DNA of 64,000 bases, from the NCBI GenBank assembly GCA_022264855.1, contig JABYQU010000019.1, positions 186,001 through 250,000 on the forward strand, written 5' to 3'. A model generated the notes under the pieces. The model was not told the DNA's origin. It ran no database searches and saw only the letters and a list, made by a program, of their open reading frames with translations. This document shows, piece by piece, positions 46,199-60,672 of this stretch; position 1 is the first letter of the stretch, and the number at the start of each line of letters is the position of its first letter. Source of the DNA: Lenzites betulinus (lineage: Eukaryota; Basidiomycota; Agaricomycetes; Polyporales; Polyporaceae). The translations under genes were made by a program, and so were the position numbers.

Positions 46199-46797
46199 TG
46201 CGAGCACTCGCAGTCCTATTCTGTTTCCTGTTTCCCTATCTACACGCACTCAACCTGTCTCTTTCGTCTACAACGACCAATTGATTGCTCGAACTTATCA
46301 TGATACTCGGTTTTCTCGAAATTCACCCCATAGAGGCCTATGTCATTTCCTCCAGAACTCACCTGCTCACTTAGAGAGCTGTCCTAGTACAAGTTGAGAT
46401 GGAAGGGCTAAAGTAACTCAAGGGGGAAGCGCTCCCATTTAGCGCGTTAGCGCCCGAACGCATACCGGCAATTGCCGCCGTATATACCGTGCGGCAGCGT
46501 TCATGACCTTCTCCCAACCTAAGCCGACACATTACCGCAGCAGGCCATGCGGTATTAGGTTCGAGGTCCTCTTATTCAAACAGAGCGCTCTTTTGTCTCG
46601 AGGCTGTCACCTGTTGCCGTAAGTACACAAAGACCCGTTGTGCTTGCACCTGCGCCACCCAAGCACTCCCGCATGGGCCTTTGCCACAAGTTCCTCAAAA
46701 GAGTGACAATCGCGACATCCATCAAGCCTTCCTCTCAAGATTTCCCTCACAGACATCGTCCAATTCCTTGAAGACACACATACCTTTACACATAGAG
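46199..46797. other. Intergenic region between STT4 and the RdRP
   Basis: STT4 trailer and RdRP promoter. Around 46438-46515 there is a cluster of small GC-rich palindromes (tagcgcgttagcgc, cggcaattgccg). A CT-rich stretch lies between 46735 and 46795, just before the RdRP start. No gene was seen. Confidence 0.45.
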
Positions 46798-49700
46798 ATG
46801 GAGATCGAATTGGCCGATGTTGCTTTCGACGCCTCGGTTTGGGACGTGAAGCGGACATTCGGCGCCATATTGCACGGCGACGAGTTCCGTGGCATCGATC
46901 CCCAAACACCGCGGGCAGTGTATGTTGAAGGATATTCATGCATTACGTCCACTGACCCTCCCTTTCCCTCACTACAGCAATTTCAAGGTGACGCTCAACC
47001 CGGGTGCTGGCGGGATGCAGAATAACGGCAGCGGATCCTTGATCCTTCCAAGTCGCAAGATTGGCGACAGACTTCTAAAGCGCGTGTATGAAGAAGGCAA
47101 GCAGATCGTCATCAACGGTCGCAAGCTCAGGCTCTTCCGCACCAAGAAGCACCCCGGGCGTGGCCTGAAAGAAACCTTGGGGAAGACACCTTACCTCGAA
47201 CCTGACGAGGAAGAGAAGCGTGAAGACAAACTCCGGAGGCTTGACATGGGCCTACACGCCGACAAAGTACAGTTTGGCGTATTCTATCGCAGCCCGCAAG
47301 AACCGATGACCGCTCCTCGGATCTTCTCTAATGAGTATGAAATCAGCCATGGGAATAAGGGCGCGGGTCTACTGTGGTTTGAATACGACCACAAGCTTAT
47401 CCGGATACAGGTACACATAAATACCGTGGATCTTCATATATTTGAGAAGCTGACCTCTGCGAATTGAATAGCTCGGAGACAAGATGACAGAAGAGATCGG
47501 GTCCAACATCGCCATTACCTTCTCAAACATTCGCAGGGTAGCCATAGGAATTGATTTTGGAAATCCATGTGCGTTACAACTAGATCCCTTCTTAGTATTC
47601 GCGCTCATGGAGATTAAAGTTATCTGCTTTGATCTCCTAACCCCGCCCATGCTGGAACGTGAGCGGTTCAATCGCACGTTCACTGGAAACGAGTGGAACG
47701 ACTATCGCAAATTCAGGCAGAGACTTGACAGTCTGACCCCCGCACATGCCGTTGTTGCACCATACGCCCATCACATGAGAGTCATCATGCACACCGAGGC
47801 CGACATATACAAGTTCAGGGAGCTATGCGAGGTAGCCGAGGTCCAGCGTCCCATCCTAGCAAAGATTGAAGCCTTTTCGCGAGGATTCTTCTCACCGAAA
47901 CAGCTACACAAGTTCCATTTGTGGCTGCAGCAGTTCAGTTACCCTGTCGCGTTCCAGATTGAGGCACTCCTCCGCGCCGGATACTTGAACACTGAAGACT
48001 TTCTCGGTTACTTCCGACCTCACATAGAGAAGCTTAACAAGGACATGGGACCGAAGGCCGCTGTTATCCTGCGAAACTTCTGTGAGGCGCTTCGTCTGCG
48101 AAGCCCCAGGGATTCTACAATAGACTGCTTCCGTCGCGCGATGCCCGACGGTACTGGCGGTAAGCACGACAAGGCATTGCGACTCTCTCTAAAGAAGTTC
48201 GACGAGAAGCAGGACCGCGACCGCGATATGGGAAGATTCCAATGTCACCACGTCACTTTTACGCCGACCCGGGTCATCCTGGAGGGCCCGTATGTGAGCG
48301 TGAGCAATCGCGTTATCAGACAGTTTGTGGGCTTCGAAGATCACTTTTTACGGGTCGACTTCCGAGACGAGGATCGCCTCCAATACAGGTGGGCGCGTGA
48401 GGTAAGGGCTTTTCATTTGAACCTCATCAGTGTATTGAACGTAGCGTTTTAGGTTGATGGAACCACCCTCCTTACGGAACGCGTGGGTGGTATCCTGAAA
48501 AACGGCTTCGACCTCGGTGGCAGGCACTTCGAATTCCTTGCGTACTCGTCTTCTGCTCTCCGGGAACACGCGGTCTGGTTCATGAACCCCTTCCAGCATC
48601 CGACGCAGGGCTACATCACCGCACAACACATTCGTGACAGCCTCGGTGACTTCTCGAACGTGATCAAGAAACCTTCCAAGTATGCAGCGCGCTTGGCGCA
48701 GGCGTTCACCGCCACAGATCCTTCTGTCTCCATCTCGCGCGACCAATGGGAGGAGATGGATGATATCGGGAGCGATGACCCAGACTACTTGTTTACAGAT
48801 GGCGTAGGGACGATTTCCCAGGATTTGGGCGATATGATCTGGGATGCGCTCTGTACGGCCAAGGAATCCCTTCGGCGAGCTCGCATCACCCCGCATGCGG
48901 TAAGTGTACCGGTCCTAATCGCGAAATGATCGCTATTCACAACGACTGGCAGTACCAAATTCGATTCCTAGGTGCGAAGAAAAGCAACAAATGTGTCGAT
49001 ATAAAAAACGAGACTGAACTTTTATAGGTTTCAAAGGGGTCGTAGTCATCGACCACAGGCTTCGGGGAATCAGGATGCGCCTCCGTCCGTCCATGAACAA
49101 GTTCGAAGTGCCTGACATGGACGTAGCGCCGATCGAGATCGCTCGCTGGTTCGACAGACCCGGCACGACTTATCTCAACAAGTAAGCTCTACTATAGTCT
49201 TCAAGTAATTTGAACAGACCCTAATGTCCCGCCGTACGTTTCAGGGCGCTCATCATGATTCTTGAGGACCGTGGAGTAGAGCAGGAGACATTCCTCAGGC
49301 TACAAGAAGCAGCCGCGGCCCAGATCACGACCGCGTCAGACACAGTCGAGCAGACGGTGATGCTGCTCAAGGCGCACAATCTCGGAATGAGCTTCAACTT
49401 GTCATGGATCTTCCGTGGTCTGCGCGCTGCGGGCCTCGGGATGCGCGCGGAGCGCGAGAAGCGAACGTATGACCTCGGTGGTACGTTCTTGGACAGTCTC
49501 ATCATATATGCGCAACACCACGTCCTGCGAGATATCAAGCACGGCGCACGAATTCCGATTCCGGACAGTTATCTGCTAGTGGGAGTCGCGGACGAAGGCC
49601 CAACGTATCGTGAAGAGGGCGTCGAGAATGTCTACGTTCTCGAAGAGGGGTACATTTACGGCAAGTCTCGCAAAAATACCTTTCTGCATCAGAACATACT

Positions 49701-51379
49701 GATACGTCCGACTTTCAGTGTGTGTCCAGAGCGAGGACGACGAGGAGCCGAAATATATCACAGGTTTGGGCATACTAAGCAGCATATGTAGGGAGCAGCG
49801 CTGAACGGATATACAGGCGCTGTGACGATATCTCGCAGTCCCGTCGTTCACCCTGGCGATGGTATGTACTTTCGTATCTCTGGTTGCACTACGTCGCCTG
49901 TAATGAGGCCTACTCAACAGTTCAACGTATGTGGGCCATTGGGGAGCCACCGGCGGGCCAGGAGTGCTTCTTCCGCGGCCTTAAGAACGTCGTCGTCCTT
50001 CCCTCAGTCGGTGCGTTGCCCATTGAGTCAACGTCCTGTCGTGTTAATGACCCCTTCTTCAGGCAAGCGGCCACTAGCATCAATGCTGGGTGGAGGAGAT
50101 CTCGATGGGTAAATCGTCCTGTTCTATTGCGAAGCGTTGTCAACTTACGACTATATGATCAGAGACTTGTACTCAATTACCAAATACGACCCTCTCCTTC
50201 CCACTGAGGACCACGGGCCTGGAGAGTACAAGGGTGTCGGTACGAGGGAACTCCCCGACGGCCGAGAGAGTACAGTCGATGATATCTGCGACTTCATTGT
50301 GGAGTACATTAACTCAGATCTCCTGGTGCGTCTTTGCGTCGGCTTTCACATATTTTCTCTGAGCTTAAGCATCGTACCAGGGTCTGTTGTCAGATCGGCA
50401 TCTGATAATCTCTGGTAAGTTCTCGTTCCTCTGTGTTGCCAAAATCACGTTGACGGACATATGAATGTACAGATCAATCCAAGGTAGAGAAATGCCTATA
50501 TCCTGTTCGCTTGCGGATAGCTAACACCCGAGTCGGTAGGATGGGACCAAGGATCCAGCCTGCATCGAACTCGCCAGATTATGCAGTCAGGCGGTGGACT
50601 ATCCTAAGAACGGCGTCCCTGTGGATATCTTCGACTCGCCGCGACTACTGATTCGTGAGAAGCCAGACTGGAAGAAGGTGAGCGTACTTGTGGATCCCAT
50701 GGCGCCCTTCGCTCATCAGACAAACGTTGTTCCACAGGCCGAGGACAGCGATCCGCGGGACACAGATTACTACTACTCCAGTCGGGCCCTTGGCGTCCTG
50801 TTCCGCAGCATCGACCTCAATAATCTGAAACTGCCCACCTCCCCGGCTCCCCTGCCCAGTGGCAATGTTGTTCTCCCGCCCCAGAAGGAACAGCCGCTCT
50901 CCGACGTGATCTCCCTCACGCTACGGCCGTTCATCAAGAGACAGCTGCAATACTACGATAACGCGGATCCGAACGTGGCGGACGTCATCCCGCTGTTCCT
51001 GCGGTACGAGCAGGAGCTGCGCTACATCTGCGTGACGCACGCGCTCTCGGACGCCCCAGACGTTCGTCTCCAGGAGGAAGAGGTCGTGGTCGGGACCATC
51101 CTCGCGATGTGCTCGCAGAAGCGGTGGCGGACAGACCGTATGTATCGGATGCGGCTGCACTCGTCGGACCTCGTGAACAGCACGCGGCAGAGCTTGTACA
51201 AGCCCGCGGACGCGAACAATCCGGAGCAGGGGGAGCTGCTGTATGGGCTTTCGCAGGCATGGCTCGCGTGGGACTTTGGGCAGCGGAACAGGACGGTGTT
51301 CGGCGCCCGCAGCTTCGGCCTCGTCGCGCTGGGCGTCGTCTTGGACACGCTCACTAAGCTAGGAGCTCTTGTCGTATAG
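46798..51379 (+). CDS. RNA-dependent RNA polymerase of the RNA-silencing pathway (RDR/QDE-1 type)
   Basis: Converts single-stranded RNA into double-stranded RNA for Dicer, amplifying small RNAs against repeats and foreign RNA. The start at 46798 (MEIELADVAFDASVWDVKRT) is followed by an N-terminal region with NFKVTLNPGAGG and KHPGRGLKETLGKTPYLEP. The catalytic double-psi-barrel core follows: HHVTFTPTRVILEGPYVS, DYLFTDGVGTISQDLGD, FLGYKGVVVIDHRL, IRMRLRPSMNKFEV, YITGAVTISRSPVVHPGD, then VVLPSVG, and the active-site loop SMLGGGDLDGDLYSITKY with the metal-binding DxDGD. C-terminal blocks are RHLIISDQSKDGTKDPACIE and YPKNGVPVDIF. Roughly 15 short introns interrupt it; one splits the DLDGD motif and another pair flanks an 11-nt exon. 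Stop at 51377-51379. All catalytic residues are intact, so this is likely a working enzyme. Confidence 0.93.
50473..50483 (+). other. 11-nt microexon in the RdRP gene
   Basis: The bases atcaatccaag lie between a gtacag acceptor and a gtagag donor. Joined in phase to ...HLIIS+g and to GATGGGACCAAG they give HLIISDQSKDGTKDPA, a conserved block of RDR proteins. Skipping the exon would shift the frame. Confidence 0.7.
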
Positions 51380-51567
51380 TGCTGTGCTTGTAACTCAATA
51401 GCTTTCCAAATGTTGTATTGGTGCACACGAGTTCTTCTCATAAGGTGTCCACAGTTCCATAGCCAAATAAGACCTTAACCTTAGATTATGGTATGCCTCT
51501 ATGGTTTCGGTAGTATATGGCGCTAAAGTGGCCGTTCTGCACAACGTCGACTTGGCCGCTGTCCGCC

Positions 51568-53065
51568 ATGTCGCCCCGTAACGACCCCCTAGGCTTGTCC
51601 TCATCGTGGTCTTCGTATGGTTTCTGGCGGTTGGCTTTGCTTGGCCTGACTACACTTGTCGTTTCGTGCCATGCTGCCAAACTGGGTCAGCGTGACTTCA
51701 AGCCGCTATCCTCTCAGGCCATCAGTTCGCTTGTGGCTTCTCCGAACCCCGTCCGCAACATAGACCCTCATGATCCGTCATCTCACCTCTCAAAATTTCT
51801 GATACCGAGGCCACCTGATACGGCCAACAACACCCTAGTCAAAGATTATATCGTGTCTACCCTCAAGAAGCTCAACTGGCATATTGAGGAAGACAGCTTT
51901 AATGACACTACACCCTACGGAGTGAAGCGCTTTACGAACGTTATCGCTACGAAGGACCCCACGGCCCCCAGGCGCGTCGTAGTCGCCGCCCATTTTGACA
52001 GCAAATTCTTCTCCACATACCCCGCGAACCAGGTCAGTCCGTACCTCTCTTTGGGCTAATTGACATGACTGAAATATCGCGGGACAGTTTATCGGGGCTA
52101 CCGACTCAGCTGCACCATGCGCATTCATGCTGGACCTCGCGGAGGCTCTTGACCCACTCCTGAACGAACGTCTAGACCGCTTAGAGAACGGCGAGGAGGA
52201 CGACGAGGATGTCGCCGAGACGACCTTGCAACTTGTGTTCTTCGACGGAGAGGAGGCATTCAAGGACTGGACAGCGACTGACTCGATATACGGTGCCAGG
52301 TATGTTCAGCCTACTCCACTCCGGACTCGCGCTAACTCGGGCAGGCATCTGGCGCACAAGTGGTCGTCAACCTACATCGCGCCTAATACGAAACGCCGTC
52401 TACTTCCCGCCTCCGAGACGGAGCTGGGGACGATAGAACACCTCATTCTCCTCGACCTATTGGGTGCACCTCACCCCACTATACGATCCTCTTTCGTGGA
52501 CACGGCGTGGCTCTTCGATGCTATGGCTGACGCGGAGAAGCGGTTAGCTCAAAGCGGGGCGTTCATATATGGCAATGACGGCGCCGAGACCCAGGAGAAA
52601 TACTCGAGCTTTTTTGCCCCGCGATTTGGCATTGCGAGCTTCGGCGGCATAGAAGACGACCACATTCCATTCCTGAGGCTCGGCGTGAGTGTGCTGCATG
52701 TCATTGCAAACCCTTTCCCCAGTGTATGGCACAAGCTGCAGGTATGAATGTTGTGTTACCCCCTCTATATTGTCTTGCTGACCATCAACCTGCTTCAGGA
52801 CGACGCCTCGGCGCTGGACATTTCAACCATGCGACGATGGAACCTTATCCTACGCGTCTTCATGGCAGAGTACCTGAGTTTAAAACCATCAACATCGCGC
52901 GACGCCCGTGATGAGGCTCCTCGGATAGCCCGCTCAGCGGCAGAACTGGTGAGTTCGCCACTGAGCGTTGGTGATGAAGCTCATATTATCCCAGTAGCAG
53001 GTATCCTAAGGGTCCTGCCGATGACAGATGTCGCTAGCATATCCACTTGCTCAGAGGAAGTGTAG
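51568..53065 (+). CDS. Glutaminyl-peptide cyclotransferase-like protein (peptidase M28 fold)
   Basis: Zinc-dependent enzyme that cyclises N-terminal Gln to pyroglutamate in the secretory pathway, or a related aminopeptidase. The start at 51568 gives MSPRNDPLGLSSSWSSYG, then a signal-anchor RLALLGLTTLVVSCHAA. Expected metal ligands are all visible: His in VVAAHFDSKFF, Asp in GATDSAAPCAFMLDLAEAL, Glu-Glu in LQLVFFDGEEAFKDWTATDS, Asp in LILLDLLGAPHP and His in HVIANPFPSVWHKL, plus the DDHIPFLRLGV block that is typical of QC rather than generic M28 enzymes. There are four exons with short introns, and the stop TAG is at 53063-53065. It follows the RdRP gene on the same strand about 190 bp downstream. 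Confidence 0.88.
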
Positions 53066-53733
53066 TTGTAGATATAATAACATTTGCTGGACAAGAAGAT
53101 GGTACCACATTCCGCCCACTCCGGCGATTCCCTCTGACTCTGCGTACGTGTGAATAGCCGCTTACCACTGGCAGCCGCTGCGTGTCCTCAATGGCGTTCG
53201 TGCGTTCATGTGGATGTCCCATTTTGTAGACGCGCTTGTCATCTATACCTTTAGATACACGCGATGAAATACATGAGCTTCAACCTGCTCCTAATCCAAG
53301 CCTCTTCCTCAAGGAGTAGTCAAATTCGCCAAATATCAACTCATTCAGTCTGAAGATCATACTTAGATCTAGCTACGCGCATCGCCACCACCCAACTTTA
53401 CCGGCGCTTGAACCTCCACATACTTTTCCTCGTACCACCACGTCCTACATCCAACGTCTGACTCACTATTCAGCATGGGCGGAAGCCTCCGCGCTGACGG
53501 CCCTTCAGGCCTCAGGCTCCAGGTATCATTTCGATTTGGGCCAAACAGATCTCAACGGGCCTGTCAGTGCTAGTGAGGGCCCGTCAGCGCGTCAGCCTCC
53601 GCCAACCCAGTCATGTCAGCCTCATGGATGCTATTGAGTCGCGTCGCATCCCATGGAATCTTTACCAACTTACTCTATTACTCTCTACTCAACCAGCTCA
53701 AGCTAACCAAGCCATCCCCGCCCACTTGCAACT
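53066..53733. other. Intergenic region before the coiled-coil gene
   Basis: Trailer of the cyclotransferase gene and promoter of the next gene. Imperfect repeats rich in gtcagcctc / cctcaggc occur at 53500-53620. The sequence just before the next start (53640-53733) is CT-rich. No gene was seen. Confidence 0.4.
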
Positions 53734-56700
53734 ATGAGCTTCATCTCTGCCTTCACGATCGCCACCAGCAAGGGAATCAAGCTCTATCCCTTCGACAACG
53801 GCCCTGTTACTTGTATACTCGTCCTGGTGCTCCTCTTCAGCATGGCTGTCTTGGCACGCTTCCATATTACCTTCATCGGGCCTCTCTCTTCTCTTGCCGG
53901 GCTTGTCGCCACTAAGAGCTTCACGGCGGTCTTTCTGGGTTTCTCGACACTGGTATTCCGTCTCTTGAGGTCTTGGTATCTGGCCCTGTATCTTGCCGAC
54001 ACGCTCAGCGGATTCTCATCTAGTCTTCTACGCTGGAGGGCGCTTTCCTCGGACGCTAGTCCTCCTGACAACCTCTCCGCACCCTCTCAGACGGAGGAAT
54101 CTGCCGCAATCGCTGCTTACTACAAGACTCAGTACACCGCTTGCCAGGAAGTGGTCGCTGCCGCACTTTCCCGGAACAGTGACATGGACGCACGCCTGCA
54201 AACTGCCCTCGCCCTCATTGCCGACCAGAACGATATGATCACCGCCCTGTCGCACGCTCAAGCTACGGGGAGAATGTCCATCGCCGTACAAGAGGAGGTT
54301 CTCGCGGACCTTCACGATGCGGTCGCTACGCGGGACCACACCATTGCTGACCTGAAGGATACCGTCACTACACAAGACCTTACGATCGCTGAGCTTGAAG
54401 CCTCTCACTCTACCGCTTCTTCCTCGATCTCGGCTCACACCAGCTCATCCTCGGTCAACGACAAGACGCTCGCAGATCTTCAAGCGAATGTAGACTCGGC
54501 TATTCCCACGAAGCGGGATATGGTTTGCATCCAGACAACTCTCGCAAAGCTCAGCGAAGATGTTGGGTCAATCACGAAGACCCTCCAGACTAGTCAGGCT
54601 GATCGCTCCGGCGAAAGGAACGACAAGCCGTATCAAGAGACGCATGAGGACTTCTTCAAGAACACCCAACAGGATGACACCCGAAACCAAGACGAAGCAA
54701 GCGTTGCGTCCCAACTGATGGTAAGTTATAACCCGCGCACCCATGGTTTCTGGCTGATCCGTCCTCCAAGATGACCATCAACGACCTCCGGGCAGACATG
54801 AAGGCGCTAAGGGCTGACATGAACGACACGAAGGATACTGCCTCACGTAACAATTCTACCCAAGCGGCGGAACTCCGCGAACTTAAGACGAAGAACATTG
54901 AACTACAGGTACACGCTTCCCGGGCTGTATAGGTCACACTCGCTGATTTTTCCACGCTGTAGACGATGGCCAAGCAACTCGAATCAGCTGGCGAACGTCT
55001 GATGGAGAAGGACCGCACCATTGCTACGTACAAGAACCAAATCGCCATCGCCCAAACGTTGAGCAACGCTATCCAGACGCAGTTCAAGCAGGCGTCAGTT
55101 CAATTGAAGAGCAAGGACGCCGAGCTCGTGATCGTACACGCCAAACTCGCGGAGCACAAGGACTCCGCCGCCTACACCGACGCACGTCTCAAGAAGCGGA
55201 AGGCGGAACTTGTGCGCGTCCATGCCGATTACGAGGCGAGGGTGGACTTGCAGCACGCAGAGATCGAAGATCTCCGAGCACAACTCACAGCCGCGTTCAA
55301 CCATCGTCGTGGTGGTGTGCAGTCCGAGTACTTAGCGGACCCGCCTCGTACTAGCACCTCCACCCCCCGCTCGCGTTCGGCTCATATCTCGTCTCGTGCT
55401 CGCTCGTCGGCATCGTCGTCGTCCGTCCGATCCTCATCCGTCCCCGCGACGTCCTCGACACTCACATCTGCTCAATCCTCGCCCTCATCTGCCCAATGTT
55501 CAACTTCTACGGTGCGCCCATACCCGGTTGCCGCCGACCAGTCCTCGTTCTGCATCGAAGACAAGCTGGCGGAGATGAACATGTCCTGCGACCTAGTACA
55601 TGATAAATTCTCTCTCGGCGGTGCCGGAGAGGATTCGTTCTGGGCGGACAAGGGGAAGATGGTCGCCCGGGGAGAAGACAACCGGGAGAAACAGGCGGAA
55701 CAGCCGTCTTCTCTCAGTATCCGGGTTGGCGAAGTATCTTGCGACCTGCTCCACGATGGGTTCTCCTCGATGCATAAGGACCAGGACTCATTCTGGCTCA
55801 AGGAGAGTCCGGTCAAGGGCAAGGTCGTCGCTAAGCCGGAGAGCGCAGTCTCCAGTGGACGGGGATCGCCCGTCTCAGAGAAGCCGTCCTTCCAGATTCC
55901 CGTGGGCGACGTCTCCTGCGACCTCCTTCACGGCAAGCTTTCCTTCCTCAGTCGCGGCGACGAGGACTCGCACTGGCTCAATGACAGTCCCGAGAAGCCG
56001 AAGACGATTGTCGCGTCCGAAGACGTTCTCCCCAGCGTTCCTAGCACTTCCTGCGAAGATAGAGAACAACCATCGTTCGACATGCAACCCGAAGCCTCCT
56101 TTGACCTTCTTCACGATGACAACTCCTTCCTTCAACATGATCAAGACTCATTCTGGCTCGGGGACAGTCCCAAGAAGGTTGTCGCCAAGAGCGTGGATGA
56201 AGCCTCGATTGCCACCTCTTCTCTGTCTAGTATGTGTGGTTCGGCGCACGCTAGCAGGGACGAATCATTCTTCAACATGCGCATCGACAATGTCTCCTGC
56301 AACCTTCTTCGCGACAACATTTCCCTTGGCAAGCAGCAAGGCTCATCCTGGCTCGGAGGGAGCCGCAGCTCGGTGACGGTGAAGCCAAACACGACGGAGA
56401 AGGACTCCCTTCACATCGGGACGATCCATTCAGTCACCTCCTTCGCCAGTAACCTGTCCTTCGAGTTCGTACGCACCTCGACACCCTCCCGCCGCCCGCC
56501 ACATCACGCCCCCAGCAAATCGTCGCAGACTCCCCCGCACCCCATGGCCATCCGCGCCTCCTCCCCGCTCCTGCTCAAGCGAGACTCCCGCCTGCTCCTC
56601 ACACCGGGATCCGCCCCGCCGCCGTCCGCCCTCTTCCAACGCATGAGGCAGGAGCCCGCGTCGCCTTCGCCTCCCCAGGGCTTCTCCAAGCGTGCTCGCG

Positions 56701-56768
56701 CACGGAAGCTGCGGGCTATTGGGCACCTCGAGCCTCTCGCAGTCGTAACCAATGTCTCCAGGAGGTAG
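53734..56768 (+). CDS. Coiled-coil membrane protein with five SCDLLHD-type repeats, uncharacterised
   Basis: Not recognised. Three exons (53734-54720, 54771-54908, 54963-56768; all phase 0) encode 976 residues. The N-terminus has two or three hydrophobic helices (TCILVLVLLFSMAVLARFHI; SLAGLVATKSFTAVFLGFST). A long heptad-rich region follows (about residues 120-540), such as VLADLHDAVATRDHTIADLK, ALRADMNDTKDTASRN and MAKQLESAGERLMEKDRTIA. A Ser-rich linker precedes five imperfect repeats of about 52-65 residues with the core SCDLLHD..S....DQDSFWL and SP.K. The C-terminus is basic and proline-rich and ends PLAVVTNVSRR. The layout suggests a membrane-anchored scaffold with repeated short binding motifs, but no function is known. 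High codon bias supports real expression. Confidence 0.75.
55560..56370 (+). repeat. Five degenerate coding repeats (SCDLLHD motif)
   Basis: Units centre near 55590 (SCDLVHDKFSLGGAGEDSFW), 55740 (SCDLLHDGFSSMHKDQDSFW), 55915 (SCDLLHGKLSFLSRGDEDSH), 56098 (SFDLLHDDNSFLQHDQDSFW) and 56297 (SCNLLRDNISLGKQQGSSW). Invariant or nearly invariant positions are S, L-L-H/R-D, S, D-S-F-W-L. A possible sixth, weak unit is SFASNLSFEFV near 56440. Confidence 0.85.
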
Positions 56769-57249
56769 AGCCGGCTCTGCCCTTCCTCCTCGCAGTCGGT
56801 GTGCCTCCAAGCGGCGCCGGCTGGACTGGTACGACTCACCCACCACATTCTATTTCTCATTTATTCTCTATCTATGGCTCGTGTATCTGTATTTGTATCT
56901 ATTCTCGGCGGGCTCGGAGGTGGCTAGGTCTCGAAGCTAGGAAGGTGGTGCCGTTCGTGTTCTGTGTTGTTCCGCTCCTGTCCGCGCTCTGTAGCGCGAA
57001 ATGTTGCGGGCTTCGCGGTCGCGGCCGTCTCTGCTGTACTTAGTCTAGAGATGTAGCTACAGACAAAGCCAGTCTCTAGTAGCTGGTAGTAAACTCGAAC
57101 AAAATTTCATAATTTTCAAAACACTCGTTTGATTTACTCAGCTTGAGGTACCTGCATATCCTGCGTGACATCGTCTATAATATGATGTACAATCGCTGCA
57201 TCTACAATTATTCTCCATCCATCACATTTTGGAACTGTCCATAAGAGAT

Positions 57250-58642
<1,393 letters not shown>

Positions 58643-59561
58643 TGTGTGAGAGTTTATCTGGGCTGATTGAAGGTGAGCAAACAACAAGGGTAGAGCCCAT
58701 CTACAACTCACGTATGAGTGTGATAATGGGTGAGGTCTGCAGACTGTATAGCAAGAGGTTGAGCAGATAGAGAAGACGGAGCTGGTTGATATTTTTTTCC
58801 GGTCGTACCGTCCTCTCTTTAAAGGATGAGCACCCCGTACGTCTACGCCTAGGCAGCTTCTGGAGGGCCGCAGAAGAATGGCTTCCACAAGCTGCGATGG
58901 CTTGCGACTGAGTAATAATCCATGTCTCGGGTTAGTCACGGTGGAAAGTCGAGCTGTAGGTACGAAAACGTCGTCGCCATGGAACAGTAGGTAGCTCGTT
59001 GCATGAAGTTGCAGCGTCCACAACTGTTCTGCACTGTGAAACTTAATCAGCGTGCGGTCGCAATACTTCCGCTCGCGGTGTGCCTTGTTGTTTGTCATCC
59101 AACAAGCCGCTGAAAGGCCTTTCATAGGCTGTAGCAGAGAAATGATCTGACAAAGGCCGTTCCAGAGACCGAGGTTATGATAAAGCTCCCAGGAACACTG
59201 GCATTCTAGAGCTTGATCTCTACTGCACTAGTGCCAAGAACTCGCCAGAGAAGCTACTCAAATGTTGAGAAGCAGAAGGATGGCATGAATAGACGCCCGC
59301 ACGGCTGAGTTTAGGATCTGAGATCTGTGGTGGCGTCACTTTGACCGAGTCTGTCGCCGAATGTTACGTTACTGAATGCGCGCTGCAGGTGTATGCGCAG
59401 AGGAAATACCGTGACCGACATCATGGACCTACTGCTGGGCACTAGCGCTAGCTACGTGTAGGTTTTGACCAGCTCACTACTATACAATCCCCCGCGGCTT
59501 GACTTACTAGATCGTCGGTCAATAGTATCAGCTACTACAAATGGGCAACTACTATAGCACT
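58643..59561. other. Interval between the two OYE copies
   Basis: Promoter side of the intact OYE gene. A tttaaag element lies near 58816-58822, about 175 nt upstream of its ATG. No other gene was seen. Open frames through this stretch are read-through from the OYE gene. Confidence 0.4.
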
Positions 59562-60420
<859 letters not shown>

Positions 60421-60672
60421 ATGTATATATTACTAGCTATATTTGCATTGCTAGTGTATGCTACTGTGCGGGCAGAGACTCAACGACGAATACTGCTAGC
60501 AAAGTATTCCGGGGGTGCATACGATCATAATCTTCAACACTGTGTCTTCTCGTCCGTGCCAGAGTTTCAGGCAGGCGACTCAGAATGTACTCAGTACCAG
60601 CAACATTCACAACATCGTTACATAACGTTGATGAACTCGGACGATACACTAGCCCTTGATGGCGCAATCCGG

